Part shown: piece by piece, positions 30,179 through 40,372 of the stretch
How positions within the stretch are numbered: the stretch's first letter is position 1
How the letters are laid out: every line of letters starts with the position of its first letter
Assembly: GCA_000163995.1 (NCBI GenBank)
Contig: CM000855.1
Coordinates: 591,902-655,901 of the forward strand
Reading direction: 5' to 3'
Length of the DNA stretch: 64,000 nt
Source of the DNA: Campylobacter jejuni subsp. jejuni 414
Lineage (GTDB): Bacteria > Campylobacterota > Campylobacteria > Campylobacterales > Campylobacteraceae
Notes under the pieces: model-generated
What the model saw: the letters and a program-made list of their open reading frames with translations, nothing else
Told to the model about the DNA's origin: nothing
The model's database searches: none
Made by a program: the position numbers and the translations under genes

Positions 30179-32152
30179 TTATAAATCCCTTAATTTATTA
30201 ATCTCATCTCTTAATGCGGCAGCTTTTTCAAATTCAAGAGCTTTAGCCGCTTCAAGCATTTGTTTGCGTAATTCTTTGACAAGTTTAGCTCTTTCGCTAG
30301 CTGGCATTTTTTCTAGTTTTTTGCCTTTGCGATAAATTTCGCCTAAATTCTCTTCATTTTTTAAACTTTCTTCGATGTGGCGTTTGACTGAAGTTGGGGT
30401 GATATTATATTTTTTATTATAAGCCATTTGAAGTTTGCGGCGTTGATTGGTTGTATCCATAGCTTCTTGCATGGACTTTGTGATCTTTTTGCAAAAAAGT
30501 AAAACCTTGCCATTGACATTTCTAGCAGCTCTTCCCATGGTTTGGATCAAACTTGTCGTGCTTCTTAAAAAACCTTCTTTATCTGCATCCATAATGGCAA
30601 TGAGTGAAACTTCAGGCAAGTCAAGCCCTTCTCTAAGCAGGTTGATACCAATTAGCATATCAAAAGCACCACTTCTTAGGCCTCTTATGATTTCGTTGCG
30701 TTCTATAGCATCAATGTCTGAGTGCATATATTTGACTTTAATACCAAGCTCTAAATAATATCTTGTAAGCTCTTCAGCAAGTTTTTTAGTCAGCACAGTA
30801 ACCAAAACGCGTTCGTTTCTTTGTATGACTTTTTTGCTTTCATCGAATAGAATTTCAACCTGATTATCGCTATCTTTTAACTCTATTAAAGGATCGAGTA
30901 GTCCTGTAGGACGCATGATTTGATGAAAGATATTTTCTTTACTAAGTTCAAGTTCTAAAGGTGCAGGTGTGGCTGAAACAAAAAGAAATTGACAATTTTT
31001 ATGGATAAATTCATCAAACATTAAAGGACGATTATCTAAAGCTGAAGGTAAACGAAAACCATAATCCACTAAGGTCTGTTTTCTACTTCTATCTCCTGCA
31101 AACATACCTCGAAATTGTGGTAAAGATACATGACTTTCATCAACAATGACAAGAAATTTTCTATCTTTGATCGCAAAATAATCAAAAAGTGTATAAGGAG
31201 TATCGCCTTCTTTAAGCCCTGTTAAATGTCTTGCATAGTTTTCTACGCCTTTACACATTCCTGTGCTTGTAAGCATTTCAAGATCAAATTCAACGCGTTG
31301 TTTAAGGCGTTGGTGTTCTACGAGTTTATTTTCATGTTCAAAACAAGCAAGGCGTTCATTAAGCTCTGTTTTTATATCTTTTATAGCCTGTTTTAAACGA
31401 GTTTCTCCTACGCTAAATTGGCTTGTAGGATAGAGTATAAAGCGTTTTAAGTCTTTACCTTTTTTATTTTCTAAAACATTGTAATGATACATAACATCAA
31501 GTTCATCGCCAAAAAATTCAAGTCTTACTACTTCATCTTCATAATAAGCTGGATAAATGTCTACAATATCTCCTTGAACACGAAAATCCGCACGATCAAA
31601 AAAATTATCATTTCTTTTGTATCCCATATCTACAAGTTTTTTTAAAAGTTCTTTTTGTGAAATTTGCATACCTAATTCAAAGATTAAAACCATGCCTATG
31701 TATTCATTTGGATTTCCAAGTCCGTAGTTTGCTGAAACACTAGCGATACAAACCACATCTTCATAACTTAAAAGTGAAGCAGTAGCACTAAGTCTTAAGC
31801 GTTCTAAATCTTCGTTAGTGGAGCTGTCTTTTTCTATGAAAACATCAGTACGCGGGATATAGGCTTCAGGTTGGTAATAATCATAATAAGATATAAAATA
31901 TTCCACATGATTTTTAGAAAAAAAGCCTTTAAATTCACTATAAAGTTGAGCACAAAGGCTTTTGTTATGACTCATGATAAGAGTTGGCATATTTAATTCT
32001 TTAATCACATTTGCCATGGTAAAGGTTTTTCCACTTCCTGTAACACCTAATAATGTTTGATATTTGTTGCCTTTTTTTATACTTTTTACTATACCTTTTA
32101 TAGCTTTTTCCTGATCGGGACTAGGTTTAAAATCGCTTGTAAGTTCTAACAT
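30179..32152 (-). CDS. uvrB: Excinuclease ABC subunit B
   Basis: A 657-residue UvrB, the damage-verifying helicase of nucleotide excision repair. It has Walker A '[17 protein letters not shown]', the beta-hairpin/[10 protein letters not shown] region, the DEAD-like '[13 protein letters not shown]', helicase motif VI 'TMGRAARN' and a C-terminal UVR domain ('[20 protein letters not shown]') for UvrC contact. It is intact and of normal length. It is transcribed leftward and alone, away from the small coiled-coil gene at 32306. Confidence 0.97.
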   Translation of the reverse strand: MLELTSDFKPSPDQEKAIKGIVKSIKKGNKYQTLLGVTGSGKTFTMANVIKELNMPTLIMSHNKSLCAQLYSEFKGFFSKNHVEYFISYYDYYQPEAYIPRTDVFIEKDSSTNEDLERLRLSATASLLSYEDVVCIASVSANYGLGNPNEYIGMVLIFELGMQISQKELLKKLVDMGYKRNDNFFDRADFRVQGDIVDIYPAYYEDEVVRLEFFGDELDVMYHYNVLENKKGKDLKRFILYPTSQFSVGETRLKQAIKDIKTELNERLACFEHENKLVEHQRLKQRVEFDLEMLTSTGMCKGVENYARHLTGLKEGDTPYTLFDYFAIKDRKFLVIVDESHVSLPQFRGMFAGDRSRKQTLVDYGFRLPSALDNRPLMFDEFIHKNCQFLFVSATPAPLELELSKENIFHQIMRPTGLLDPLIELKDSDNQVEILFDESKKVIQRNERVLVTVLTKKLAEELTRYYLELGIKVKYMHSDIDAIERNEIIRGLRSGAFDMLIGINLLREGLDLPEVSLIAIMDADKEGFLRSTTSLIQTMGRAARNVNGKVLLFCKKITKSMQEAMDTTNQRRKLQMAYNKKYNITPTSVKRHIEESLKNEENLGEIYRKGKKLEKMPASERAKLVKELRKQMLEAAKALEFEKAAALRDEINKLRDL

Positions 32153-32305
32153 TTTTCCACTTTATTTTTATTTTTGAAAAATTTTAAAAGAAAATGCTTT
32201 AATTAAAAATTAATTGACAATAAAAACCTAAATTTAAATTTTTTTCTGCTACAATATCAAATAATATTTTCCATAAATTATAAATTCTTAATAGAAGGCA
32301 AAGAT

Positions 32306-32536
32306 ATGTTTGATGAAAAAATAATCAACACCATGACAGACAAAGTAAATGAATTAATTGAGAAATATAATGAAGTTTGCGAAGTTAATGAAGCTTTGCG
32401 AAATGAGCTTGTGAGTGTAAAAGCACAAAATGAAGCAAAAAGTAATCAAATCATGCGTTTAGAAGAAGAACTTAAATCTCGTAATATAGAAAGCGAAGAT
32501 ATTTATAAGAAAATAGAGGCTGTTCTTGGCAGATAA
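32306..32536 (+). CDS. Small coiled-coil protein of unknown function
   Basis: A 76-residue, charged protein that is almost entirely a predicted coiled coil ('MTDKVNELIEKYNEVCEVNE', then 'NQIMRLEEELKSRN'). It has no signal peptide or membrane segment. I do not recognise a family; the size and heptad pattern are reminiscent of ZapB-type cell-division factors, which is weak evidence. It has an AAGGCAAAGAT sequence before the ATG and overlaps the next gene by 11 bases. Confidence 0.65.
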   Translation: MFDEKIINTMTDKVNELIEKYNEVCEVNEALRNELVSVKAQNEAKSNQIMRLEEELKSRNIESEDIYKKIEAVLGR

Positions 32537-32768
32537 TCTAAAACAAGTCATTGTTAATGTTAATGCAAAAGATTTTATTGTTAAATGCAGTGAAGAATTT
32601 GCAAATTTTTTAGAAGATGATATCGCTTTGATTTCTGGCGGTACTAAAAAAATAGAACTCAAACGCTTTGTAGATGCGTTTGTAAAAAAAAGTTATGAAA
32701 ATTATATTTTAGAAAGAGAACTTAAAAAACTAATAAAAGCTATCAATGAAGAACTCCCAACAAAATGA
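32526..32768 (+). CDS. Small protein of unknown function, TTG start
   Basis: An 80-residue protein beginning at a TTG inside the end of the previous gene ('LADNLKQVIVNVNAKDFIVK'). An N-terminal beta strand pair is followed by helices ('KRFVDAFVKKSYENYILERE'). Strand-then-helix order and the coiled-coil neighbour recall a ZapA-like protein, but no diagnostic motif is seen. It is coupled to the next gene, whose ATG overlaps its stop by 4 bases. Confidence 0.65.
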   Translation: MADNLKQVIVNVNAKDFIVKCSEEFANFLEDDIALISGGTKKIELKRFVDAFVKKSYENYILERELKKLIKAINEELPTK

Positions 32769-33202
32769 ATAAAGCTTTTACCTTGCTTGAGCTTGTTTTT
32801 GTGATATTAATTTTAGGAATTTTGTCAACTTTAGCTTCATCTTTTGTCAATACTACAAAAGATGAAGCTAAAGTTTTAAAATTAAAAATGGATTATGAAA
32901 TGCTAAGTTCGGCTCTTGCCTTAATGCGTAGTCAAATGAAGCTTAAAAATTTAAATTTTCCAGAAATTTTAGATAATGCACAAAATAATCAAGCCAAAGA
33001 AAAACTTTTTTATTGTTTTAATGATTGTGATTATTCTTTACTTGATACACCTATTTATTCTGATTTTAAATCTTGGATGAAAATAGGTAAAAATCACTAT
33101 AGATTTACATTAAATTCCAAAGAGATGGTTGAATTTGTTTATGATTCTAAAGAAGGTTTATTAAAATGCTTAGGAAGTTCTAGATGCAAAGATCTAATAT
33201 AA
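32765..33202 (+). CDS. Type II pseudopilin-like protein
   Basis: A 145-residue protein with a class III (prepilin) signal: 'MNKAFTLLELVFVILILGIL', in which cleavage after Ala-4 by a prepilin peptidase leaves N-terminal Phe and Glu at position +5. A hydrophobic spine helix and a small globular domain with a C-terminal Cys pair ('LLKCLGSSRCKDL') follow. Campylobacter has no type IV pili, so pseudopilins are taken as parts of the DNA-uptake machine; the PilN/PilO-like pair at 19.2-20.9 kb would fit the same machine. Confidence 0.8.
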   Translation: MNKAFTLLELVFVILILGILSTLASSFVNTTKDEAKVLKLKMDYEMLSSALALMRSQMKLKNLNFPEILDNAQNNQAKEKLFYCFNDCDYSLLDTPIYSDFKSWMKIGKNHYRFTLNSKEMVEFVYDSKEGLLKCLGSSRCKDLI

Positions 33203-35038
33203 GATATTATGAACTTGCTATTTGTGGTTTGTATTTGGATAATTTAACTTTTCATAGTTTTTATGAAATTAAACCTTTAATGCAAGTATTAGTGGATTTA
33301 AGAGCTAAAAAAAATCTTAAAGCTATCGTGCTTAAAGAATGTCAAAAACCTGATTTTAAAACCGTAGAAATTAAAGAAATTACAAAATATTTTTTAACTC
33401 CTCTGCAATTTGAATTAGCAAATTTTATTGTTTATTACTATGCTTCAAAACTTGGTTTTGTTTTAGGTTTTTTTGAAACTACTCCTAAGTACGAATGCCA
33501 AAAAATGTCTTTTAAAGATACTCCTAAGCTAAGTGATCAGCAACAAAGTGCTTTAAGTTTTCTTCAGAAAGAAAATAATTCTTTGCTTTTTGCTGATACA
33601 GGTAGTGGCAAGACTGAAATTTATATTTCTTTGATTAAAGAGTGTTTAGAGCAAGGTAAGCAAGCTTTGCTTTTAATGCCAGAAATCGCACTCACTCCAC
33701 AAATGCAAAAGCGTTTAGAAGTGTATTTTAAGGATAATTTTTTTCTTTGGCATTCTAAAATTTCGAAGAAAAAAAAGACAAGAGTATTTAGAGCGTTTTT
33801 GCAAAGGAGAAGTGCTTTTAGTTGCGGGTGCAAGATCGGCTTTGTTTTTACCTTTTAGAAATTTAGGCCTTATTGTGGTAGATGAAGAGCATGATAATTC
33901 TTATAAAGCTTCTAATCAGCCTTTTTTCAATGCAAGAGATTTAGCACTTTTTTTAGGACAAAAAAATAAAATCAAAGTGGTTTTGGGTTCTGCAACTCCG
34001 TCTTTAACAAGTTTTTATAAACAAAAAAGTTTTAGACTTAAAGGAACTTTTTTTGAGAGTAAAAAACATTTTTTATACGATGAAAATGAACTTGGTATTA
34101 CTCCTATGCTTTTAAGTGAATTAAAAAAAAGTTTAAGTTATCAAAAACAAGCCATAGTATTTTTACCCACAAGAGCTAATTTTAGGCAAATCGTTTGTAA
34201 ATACTGTGGGGAAACGATCAAATGTCCTTTTTGTTCTATTGCTATGAGTATACATAAAAAGAAAAATGTTTTAAAATGTCATTATTGCAATTATACTTCT
34301 TTAATAGAGCAAAGTTGTCCAAGTTGCAAAGGTGTAATGTTAGAAGCTAGGAAAATGGGAACTGCAGAACTTTTAGAACTTTTGCAAAATGCCTTGCCTT
34401 TAGCAAAAATAGCAAAATTTGACAGTGATGAAATTACAAGTGTTAAAAAGCTTAATGCTATTTTGAAAGACTTTAATGAAAATAAGATTGATATACTTAT
34501 CGGTACTTCTATGCTTGCTAAAGGCCATGATTATCATAGTGTGGATTTGAGCGTGATTTTAGGACTTGATGAGTATTTACTGCGTCCTAGTTTTAGGGCG
34601 AGCGAAGAAACTTTAGCTTTAGCCATGCAAGTTGCAGGTAGAGCAGGGCGTAAAGGCGAAGCAAGAGTGCTTTTACAAACAAAAAATAGAGCTTTTTTTG
34701 AAAGATATATAGAAGATTATGATACTTTTTTAAAAGATGAGTTAGAAAATAGAAAAGATCTTTATCCCCCTTTTAAACGCCTTTTAAGAGTCCTTATAGA
34801 AGATAAGGATCAACAAAGTGCACAAACACTTTGTGAAAAACTTGCTTATCAATTTAAAAATATTAAACAAATAGAATTAGTAGGTTATGGAATTTGCGGA
34901 GTTGAAATGCTGCATGGAAAATACCGTTTTTATTTATTGCTTAGAAGTAAAAATCATAAGGCTTTAGTAGCAATTGAAAATTATATTTTGCAATTTAAAA
35001 ATACAAGTGCGGATATTGATCCTATTGATTTTGTATGA
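33184..35038 (+). CDS. priA: Primosomal helicase PriA, frameshifted
   Basis: PriA, the 3'-5' helicase that reloads the replisome at collapsed forks. The first frame gives the N-terminal domain and Walker A 'FADTGSGKTEIYISLI'; the second gives 'LVVAGARSALFLPF'-type motif Ia ('LLVAGARSALFLPFRN'), 'VVDEEHDNSYK', two zinc-binding Cys clusters ('CKYCGETIKCPFC', 'CHYCNY', 'CPSCK') and 'QVAGRAGRKGEARVLLQT'. They meet in an A8 run at 33769-33776; one A fewer reads 'KISKKKRQEYLERF' and gives 617 residues. Loss of PriA is usually severe, so an artefact is likely. It overlaps the pseudopilin gene by 19 bases and converges with the next gene. Confidence 0.93.
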
Positions 35039-35789
35039 AATTAATTTTTAAATCACTCATAAAATCAATTTCACACCAATCACCATCGATTTCTACTGCT
35101 TTTGCATTGTTATATTTTTCAATTAAAGCTTGTAAAAAACTTGTCATATACATATTTTCAAAATTTTTATTATCATATAAAATATCACGATTAAGTGTTT
35201 CATAAAAAGCAATAACTTGAGAAAGAAATTGATTAGAAAATTTAAAAAGTCCTATATATTGAGCTTCTATCTCATCATAGGTATTGGCTTTTTTTCCAAG
35301 TTCTACAATATAACCATTTTTCATTTTTAATGTTTCAGCATCTTCTAAGGGATTTATAAAGCGTTTGCTCCAAAGCTTATGCCAAGATTTATCAACTACT
35401 ATAGCAAGCTCCCCTTTGGCATTTATAAGCTTTTGCACACAATCTTGAGAATAAATAATATCCGCATAAGAAATAATCAAATCTTGCTTTTCTTTAATAC
35501 ACTTTAACATAAAATCTTTAGCGCAAAAAAAAGTATACACCATATTAGTTTTATCATATTTTGGATTGATAAAAAAATGTTTAATATCATATTTATTAAG
35601 ATAATTTTTCAGTACATCATTTAAATATCCACCTATAACAGCTATTTCATTTACACCTGCTGATTTTAAAGCTTCAATTTCATAATCTATTATTTTTTTA
35701 TTTTTATACTCAACCATGCATTTTGGTTGATCTTTTGTTAAAGGCATCAATCTTGATCCAAAACCTGCTGCTAAAATAATCGCATTCAT
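35022..35789 (-). CDS. CTP:phosphoglutamine cytidylyltransferase (Cj1416-like)
   Basis: A 255-residue nucleotidyltransferase: 'MNAIILAAGFGSRLMPLTKD' is the NTP-binding loop, with the catalytic Lys at 'QPKCMVEY' (about residue 23) and the metal-binding Asp in 'LIISYADIIYS'. Alone it would be called a LicC-like cytidylyltransferase. In this cluster it best matches Cj1416, which couples CTP and L-glutamine phosphate to CDP-L-glutamine on the MeOPN pathway (work by the Raushel group, from memory). Its end overlaps that of priA by 17 bases, convergently, and it follows the amidohydrolase gene by one base. Confidence 0.82.
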   Translation of the reverse strand: MNAIILAAGFGSRLMPLTKDQPKCMVEYKNKKIIDYEIEALKSAGVNEIAVIGGYLNDVLKNYLNKYDIKHFFINPKYDKTNMVYTFFCAKDFMLKCIKEKQDLIISYADIIYSQDCVQKLINAKGELAIVVDKSWHKLWSKRFINPLEDAETLKMKNGYIVELGKKANTYDEIEAQYIGLFKFSNQFLSQVIAFYETLNRDILYDNKNFENMYMTSFLQALIEKYNNAKAVEIDGDWCEIDFMSDLKINFIQNQ

Positions 35790-35790
35790 T

Positions 35791-36393
35791 TTATTCCTTG
35801 ATTAAGCTAAACCATTCTTTTAAAATTTGAATATTATTTAACCCATTTTCTCTTTCAATATGCCACATTATACCAAAAATACTTTCATACTTATGTTTAA
35901 AAGCCTCTATAGTGTTATCTTTTGCTAGACAAAGTTCTACAAGATCTTCGCCTAATTTTTCAATAGCAAAATTATGAAAAGAATTACTTATAAATTGTTC
36001 TTTTAAAAAAAATATTTCATGCTTGCCTATATGATTTTCACAAGGACTTATATGACTATTAAAATAATAAGCTATCATTTGGGCTCCTCTGCAAATTCCT
36101 AAAAGTGGTATTTTTTCTTTTAAGCAAACTTCTATAACTTGCTTTTCATATAAATCTCTTTTTTTTGATAAAACATTAGGATTGTAATAACTTAAATCAT
36201 TGCCACCGCTTAATATCACAGCTTTTACTTTATGTTTATAATGAGAAAAATCTATTTCATAGCTAAGAGGAAGAGGGGTGAAATTTTTAAATAAATCTTT
36301 ATTAAATAATTTTCCCCAATCTAAAGCTAAACATTCTCTTTCTTCATGATAACTTTCATTGCAAATAAGCCTTTGAGTAATACCTATAAACAA
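35791..36393 (-). CDS. Gamma-glutamyl-CDP-amidate hydrolase (Cj1417-like, class I glutamine amidotransferase fold)
   Basis: A 200-residue protein with the class I amidotransferase triad: nucleophile Cys-101 in '[10 protein letters not shown]', His-178 and Glu-180 in 'GIMWHIERE', and the oxyanion '[10 protein letters not shown]' strand. It resembles the peptidase C26/PuuD group, but within this cluster it corresponds to Cj1417, which releases glutamate from CDP-L-glutamine to leave cytidine diphosphoramidate. It overlaps the upstream kinase gene by 10 bases and precedes the cytidylyltransferase, so the two chemically consecutive steps are encoded side by side. Confidence 0.82.
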   Translation of the reverse strand: MFIGITQRLICNESYHEERECLALDWGKLFNKDLFKNFTPLPLSYEIDFSHYKHKVKAVILSGGNDLSYYNPNVLSKKRDLYEKQVIEVCLKEKIPLLGICRGAQMIAYYFNSHISPCENHIGKHEIFFLKEQFISNSFHNFAIEKLGEDLVELCLAKDNTIEAFKHKYESIFGIMWHIERENGLNNIQILKEWFSLIKE

Positions 36394-38723
36394 AATATTT
36401 GCTCACTTTCACATTCTATATTTATTTTTTTAGCTTTTAAATATTTTTCAAAATTTTCCTCCCCAACTCCTATAACAGCAGGCATTCCAAGTTCTGAAGC
36501 ACGAATAGCCATATGTGAATTAGCACCCCCATAACATGTAATAAGTCCTGCTATATTTTTTGTAAATAAATAATCATATCCAGGATCTGCTGCATAAATT
36601 AAAACAATCTTTCCCTCTAAATCTTTATCATTTTCTTTGGCTGTAAATGCAGTGATGCTCTTTTGTGTAATAAAATTTGGAATGATACTATGATTATAAA
36701 AAGAAAAAATTTCATCGGCATTGCAAAGTAGAGAAGGAAGTTTTATAGCTTGTGTAAGTTCGTATTCTTTTTTGTTGCGATTAATTTCTTCTAAAAACTG
36801 CTCTTTTGGATTTATAGAATAAAGGCTAGAATAAAGATTTAAAATACTTTTTATATCAAGATGAGCTAAATCTTCTTTTTTAATACTATAATACTTGCCT
36901 AATTCTTCTATATAAACCATAGCTTTAGAAAGCAATCTAGTGAATTTAAATTTAACGAGCTCTCTACCTTCAATAGCCTGTTTTAAAAAATCAAAAAATT
37001 CACAAGCATTAATTTCTAATCCATGTTCTTTGAGCAAAGCATTTAAAGCCTTTGTCTTTTCTTCTGAAAAAACAAAGGCTTTATCTTGTAAATAAACTTT
37101 ACTATCTTTTTGATCTACATCAAAATAAAGTTCAAAATCTTCATCATATCTTGGAGATAAAATATTATAAGTTCCTGCTCTTAAATGTCCAAAATCTTTC
37201 AAAAATTGATCTTTGGTGTGAAAATTAAGATGGTTTGTTTGTTTGCTTAAATTTTTATTAACTGTATTGAGTGAATTTAAAAAATCATCTTTTTCCTCTT
37301 TAGTTATAAAATTAATCTCGACCAAAGAATTTAAAAGTTGCATCGCTACAAATGCGGCTCTAGCTACTCCCGCAAAAGGTAAAGTTCCATAACGCTTACA
37401 CTCTTCAATAAGCCAATAAATTTTATCAATTAAAGAAAAATTTGAATCAACAATACCATCATATCTTTCTTTCAATTTACAAGCTTTTTGTATGTCTTTT
37501 AAATAAAGCCCTGATTGAGGATTGATGATTTTATTTGTAAGTTCTAATAATGAAAATTCTAATCTTTTGATTTCATTTTCATTAAAACCATGATTTAAAA
37601 GTTCTTGTAATTTTTTAGAACTATTAAAATCATAGCAAGAATAAACAATATTAAATTCAATCTTATCATGCAATTCATGATTTTTATTAAGTTTATCCAA
37701 ATAAAAATTGACAAGTTTTTGTGCGATATTTTCATCTAATTTTTTTGGTATAAAAGAATTAAAAGATAATCTTACATCCACATAAGGAATGCCTAAAAAA
37801 GAATGGATCAAAGGATGAGATCTTAAGTCTCTATAACCATAATTATCTCTTTGATAAGCCCAAATATTATCTGTAATAATTTCTTTATATAGGCTAAAAG
37901 CTAAACGCTTAGGTCTTAAACCTATGATTTCAGCTGGATTCCAATCAGGCATTACTCCAAAAATAGCCTTATCTCCTAAAACTCTAGATCTAGCTTCTTT
38001 TAAAGACTCAAAGCGTTTATAAAATCTATATAAGGCCTCTTTTGGCAAGGAATGGAATAAATTATTTTTTTCATGCATAACTAAAGGACGCACCTGCAAA
38101 CAAAAAAGTTCTTCTTTGTTATCTTCAATAGCAAATGCAAATTCAACATCTAAAAAATAACAATCATATAAAGATTCTAATTCCTTTATAAGTTCTATAA
38201 TTTTCTGAAGTCTAATATCTTTAAATTCTAAATAAGCTCTATAATGATAGTAAGTTTTTGCACTCTTACTACTTCCATCTGTAATAGAGCTATTTGAACC
38301 ATTTTCATCGTATTGAAGACAAAAATAAGGGGAAAAATTATCTTTATCAACGCTAAAACCAACACCGCAAAGTGTAATGTTTTCAAGCATAGGTTGTATT
38401 AAAATTTCATCGCTTTTTGATGGCATGGAATTAGCAACTTTATATAAAGCTTTTAATAACTCATCTTTGGAACTTGAATCAATATTTGTCAAGGAAAGAA
38501 AAGCACCTGCATTAGAGTTTTTCATACTATCTTCGCTAAAAGAAGAACTTCTTATAATAAGCTTATTAGCTTTTAAAGTTTGAATATTATGTAAAATTCT
38601 ATCTTCATTCGATGTTAATTCTTCAAGCGAAGTTAAAACCAAAGGTAAAACTTTTGCTTTTTTTAATTCCGTTTGTAAATTTTTTAAATTTTGTGCTTTG
38701 GTTTTAAAATTTAACTTCGCCAT
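36384..38723 (-). CDS. L-glutamine kinase (Cj1418-like, PEP-synthase fold)
   Basis: A 779-residue three-part enzyme. It has an N-terminal ATP-grasp domain ('[20 protein letters not shown]', about residues 50-75, and '[10 protein letters not shown]...FCLQVRPL'), a central domain, and a C-terminal swivelling phosphohistidine domain '[19 protein letters not shown]' with the His at residue 737. PEP synthase and PPDK share this plan but the PEP-binding barrel is missing. Cj1418, which I recall as having the same length and His position, phosphorylates the side-chain amide of L-glutamine, the step that makes the first P-N bond. The start has AAGGG 6 bases upstream. Confidence 0.85.
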   Translation of the reverse strand: MAKLNFKTKAQNLKNLQTELKKAKVLPLVLTSLEELTSNEDRILHNIQTLKANKLIIRSSSFSEDSMKNSNAGAFLSLTNIDSSSKDELLKALYKVANSMPSKSDEILIQPMLENITLCGVGFSVDKDNFSPYFCLQYDENGSNSSITDGSSKSAKTYYHYRAYLEFKDIRLQKIIELIKELESLYDCYFLDVEFAFAIEDNKEELFCLQVRPLVMHEKNNLFHSLPKEALYRFYKRFESLKEARSRVLGDKAIFGVMPDWNPAEIIGLRPKRLAFSLYKEIITDNIWAYQRDNYGYRDLRSHPLIHSFLGIPYVDVRLSFNSFIPKKLDENIAQKLVNFYLDKLNKNHELHDKIEFNIVYSCYDFNSSKKLQELLNHGFNENEIKRLEFSLLELTNKIINPQSGLYLKDIQKACKLKERYDGIVDSNFSLIDKIYWLIEECKRYGTLPFAGVARAAFVAMQLLNSLVEINFITKEEKDDFLNSLNTVNKNLSKQTNHLNFHTKDQFLKDFGHLRAGTYNILSPRYDEDFELYFDVDQKDSKVYLQDKAFVFSEEKTKALNALLKEHGLEINACEFFDFLKQAIEGRELVKFKFTRLLSKAMVYIEELGKYYSIKKEDLAHLDIKSILNLYSSLYSINPKEQFLEEINRNKKEYELTQAIKLPSLLCNADEIFSFYNHSIIPNFITQKSITAFTAKENDKDLEGKIVLIYAADPGYDYLFTKNIAGLITCYGGANSHMAIRASELGMPAVIGVGEENFEKYLKAKKINIECESEQIFCL

Positions 38724-38736
38724 TTTTTCCCTTGAT

Positions 38737-39498
38737 TTATATTTTTTTAGCGCTCCAACAACGAGTGGTATATTTTATGCTAAATTCTTTAGGAAGTCTT
38801 TGTGAAATTTTATCACTAATTTTATTAAATAATTCATTTCCTTTATCAGTCTCTAAATCCCAATAAGGATTTTTAACGCTCTTCCATGCATTAATATAAT
38901 TTTCAATGCTTTGATGGAAATAAAAATCTTCTTCAATATAGACAATATTATCAAAAAGATCCTTACGACTCTCTATAATTGGTCTTTGATCTTCTCTTCT
39001 TGTTCCTCTTGTGTAATTTGGTACAAATTCTACAATAATATCTTCAGCTATTTTTTGCACAGGATCATTTAAATCTCTATGATTCCACATACAAGAAAAA
39101 TACCCTTCTTGTTTTAATAAACGATGTGCTTCCTCTAAGGCTTCATTTCTATCCATTACATTAAAACTGCTACCAAAAGTAACCCAATCAAATTCACTAT
39201 TTTGCAGTGTTGAATTTAAGCCTGTTGCTCTAACCCAATCAATCTTTTCACCTTTAGTTCTTTCTATGCCAATCTCACGCATAGCATCATTTGGTTCTAC
39301 AGATACCACTTTACATCCTCTTTCTAAAAGCATAATGCTTAAATTTCCAGTTCCTGCGCCAATATCAGCTACTTTAATATCTTTTTTTCCAACTAAACTG
39401 ATCAACATATCTATAGTTTTTGGAGCATAATTTGGTCTATAGCTATAAAATTTAGCATGTTTGGTATAATCCCACGCTTGTTCTACTAGTTTTTGCAT
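38737..39498 (-). CDS. Class I SAM methyltransferase (Cj1419-like)
   Basis: A 253-residue Rossmann methyltransferase. Motif I is '[16 protein letters not shown]', motif II acidic residue in '[12 protein letters not shown]', and '[18 protein letters not shown]' is the post-II strand. It is paralogous to its neighbour (same 'AVEPND-MRE', 'F--RPNY-P' and 'YLNAWKSV-NP' patterns). In the MeOPN pathway Cj1419 or Cj1420 adds the O-methyl group. I start it at 39498, where AAGGA lies 7 bases upstream; the frame is open to 39525. Confidence 0.8.
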   Translation of the reverse strand: MQKLVEQAWDYTKHAKFYSYRPNYAPKTIDMLISLVGKKDIKVADIGAGTGNLSIMLLERGCKVVSVEPNDAMREIGIERTKGEKIDWVRATGLNSTLQNSEFDWVTFGSSFNVMDRNEALEEAHRLLKQEGYFSCMWNHRDLNDPVQKIAEDIIVEFVPNYTRGTRREDQRPIIESRKDLFDNIVYIEEDFYFHQSIENYINAWKSVKNPYWDLETDKGNELFNKISDKISQRLPKEFSIKYTTRCWSAKKI

Positions 39499-39549
39499 TT
39501 TATTTCCTTTTTTCATCTTTGACAAGCTTAATGAAAAAAGGAAAATATT

Positions 39550-40323
39550 TTATGCTTTTCTAGCTGTCCAAGCCCTTATTTTATAAGGAATTTCTATACT
39601 TTGCATATGAGAAATTTTAGCCTCTATCATCTCTAAAATTTCCTTCCATCTTTTTTCACCTGCTTGTGCTTGTATATCATTTACAGAATGCCAAGCTCCA
39701 AGATAACGCTCTTTATCCCAAAATTCTTTATAGTCGCACTCCATAAAAAAGCAGTCCGTGAAATCTCCTGTTGAAACAAGAATTTCTTCCCATTTTTTAA
39801 CATTTTGAGTGCCACTGCTTACACGAGTAAGCTCTGGAACAATATGTTTAATCTCCTTTTCGATTTCATCAAAAATCGAACCCTCTACAATGTGGCGAGG
39901 ATTCCAAATCGCAGTGAAATACCCCCCCCCTGTCAATATACGATTAAATTCAGGAAGTGATTTTTTAGGATCTGTCCAGTGAAAAGAACTTGCCATGACA
40001 ACCCAATCAGCTTGATTATCTTTCATGTGAGTTTTTTCGCCACTTCCTTGATGCCAAGAAATATTTGATAAATTTTGTGTAAATTTTCGCCCTTCTTCAC
40101 GCATATTATCATTTGGCTCTACAGCACTAATTTGACATCCAAACATTTCTCCTAACATCTTAGTAAGTTTTCCAGTACCAGCTCCTACTTCAACAATGTT
40201 GAAATCTTTTAAATTTTTATTTTTATCATTGATACAAGTTATAAGTTTTTCAAGTAAAAATGGACTATAAGCAGGTCTGTTATGATAATGCTTTGCAACC
40301 TTTGTAAAATCACCTTGCTTCAT
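39550..40323 (-). CDS. Class I SAM methyltransferase with in-gene G9 tract (Cj1420-like)
   Basis: A 257-residue methyltransferase: 'VVEVGAGTGKLTKMLGEMF', 'ISAVEPNDNMREEG', 'ADWVVMASSFHWTDPKKSL'. Its coding strand holds nine consecutive Gs at 39930-39922, read as 'ILTGGGYFTAIW', so in this copy the gene is in frame (ON). A gain or loss of one G would stop it early. Cj1420c is a known poly-G gene of NCTC 11168 in my recollection, which supports the match. AAAGGA precedes the ATG. It lies directly downstream of the transferase gene and upstream of the second methyltransferase. Confidence 0.83.
   Translation of the reverse strand: MKQGDFTKVAKHYHNRPAYSPFLLEKLITCINDKNKNLKDFNIVEVGAGTGKLTKMLGEMFGCQISAVEPNDNMREEGRKFTQNLSNISWHQGSGEKTHMKDNQADWVVMASSFHWTDPKKSLPEFNRILTGGGYFTAIWNPRHIVEGSIFDEIEKEIKHIVPELTRVSSGTQNVKKWEEILVSTGDFTDCFFMECDYKEFWDKERYLGAWHSVNDIQAQAGEKRWKEILEMIEAKISHMQSIEIPYKIRAWTARKA
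39922..39930. repeat. C9 (coding-strand G9) phase-variation tract
   Basis: Nine Cs on the plus strand inside the 39550-40323 methyltransferase. Tracts of eight or more G or C are rare in this AT-rich genome and mark contingency genes in Campylobacter. At nine bases the gene is open. Confidence 0.9.
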
Positions 40324-40372
40324 GTTATTTCCTTTCCTAAATTAAAATAATTATACATTTTTTTTGTTTAAT

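Noticed and set aside
35791-36393. A gamma-glutamyl-GABA hydrolase (PuuD) for putrescine degradation
   Set aside because: The catalytic triad alone cannot separate the two, and no puu genes are present. Context supports the CDP-amidate hydrolase.
36384-38723. Phosphoenolpyruvate synthase or PPDK
   Set aside because: It has the ATP-grasp and phosphohistidine domains but lacks the PEP-binding barrel, and its gene neighbours point to L-glutamine kinase.
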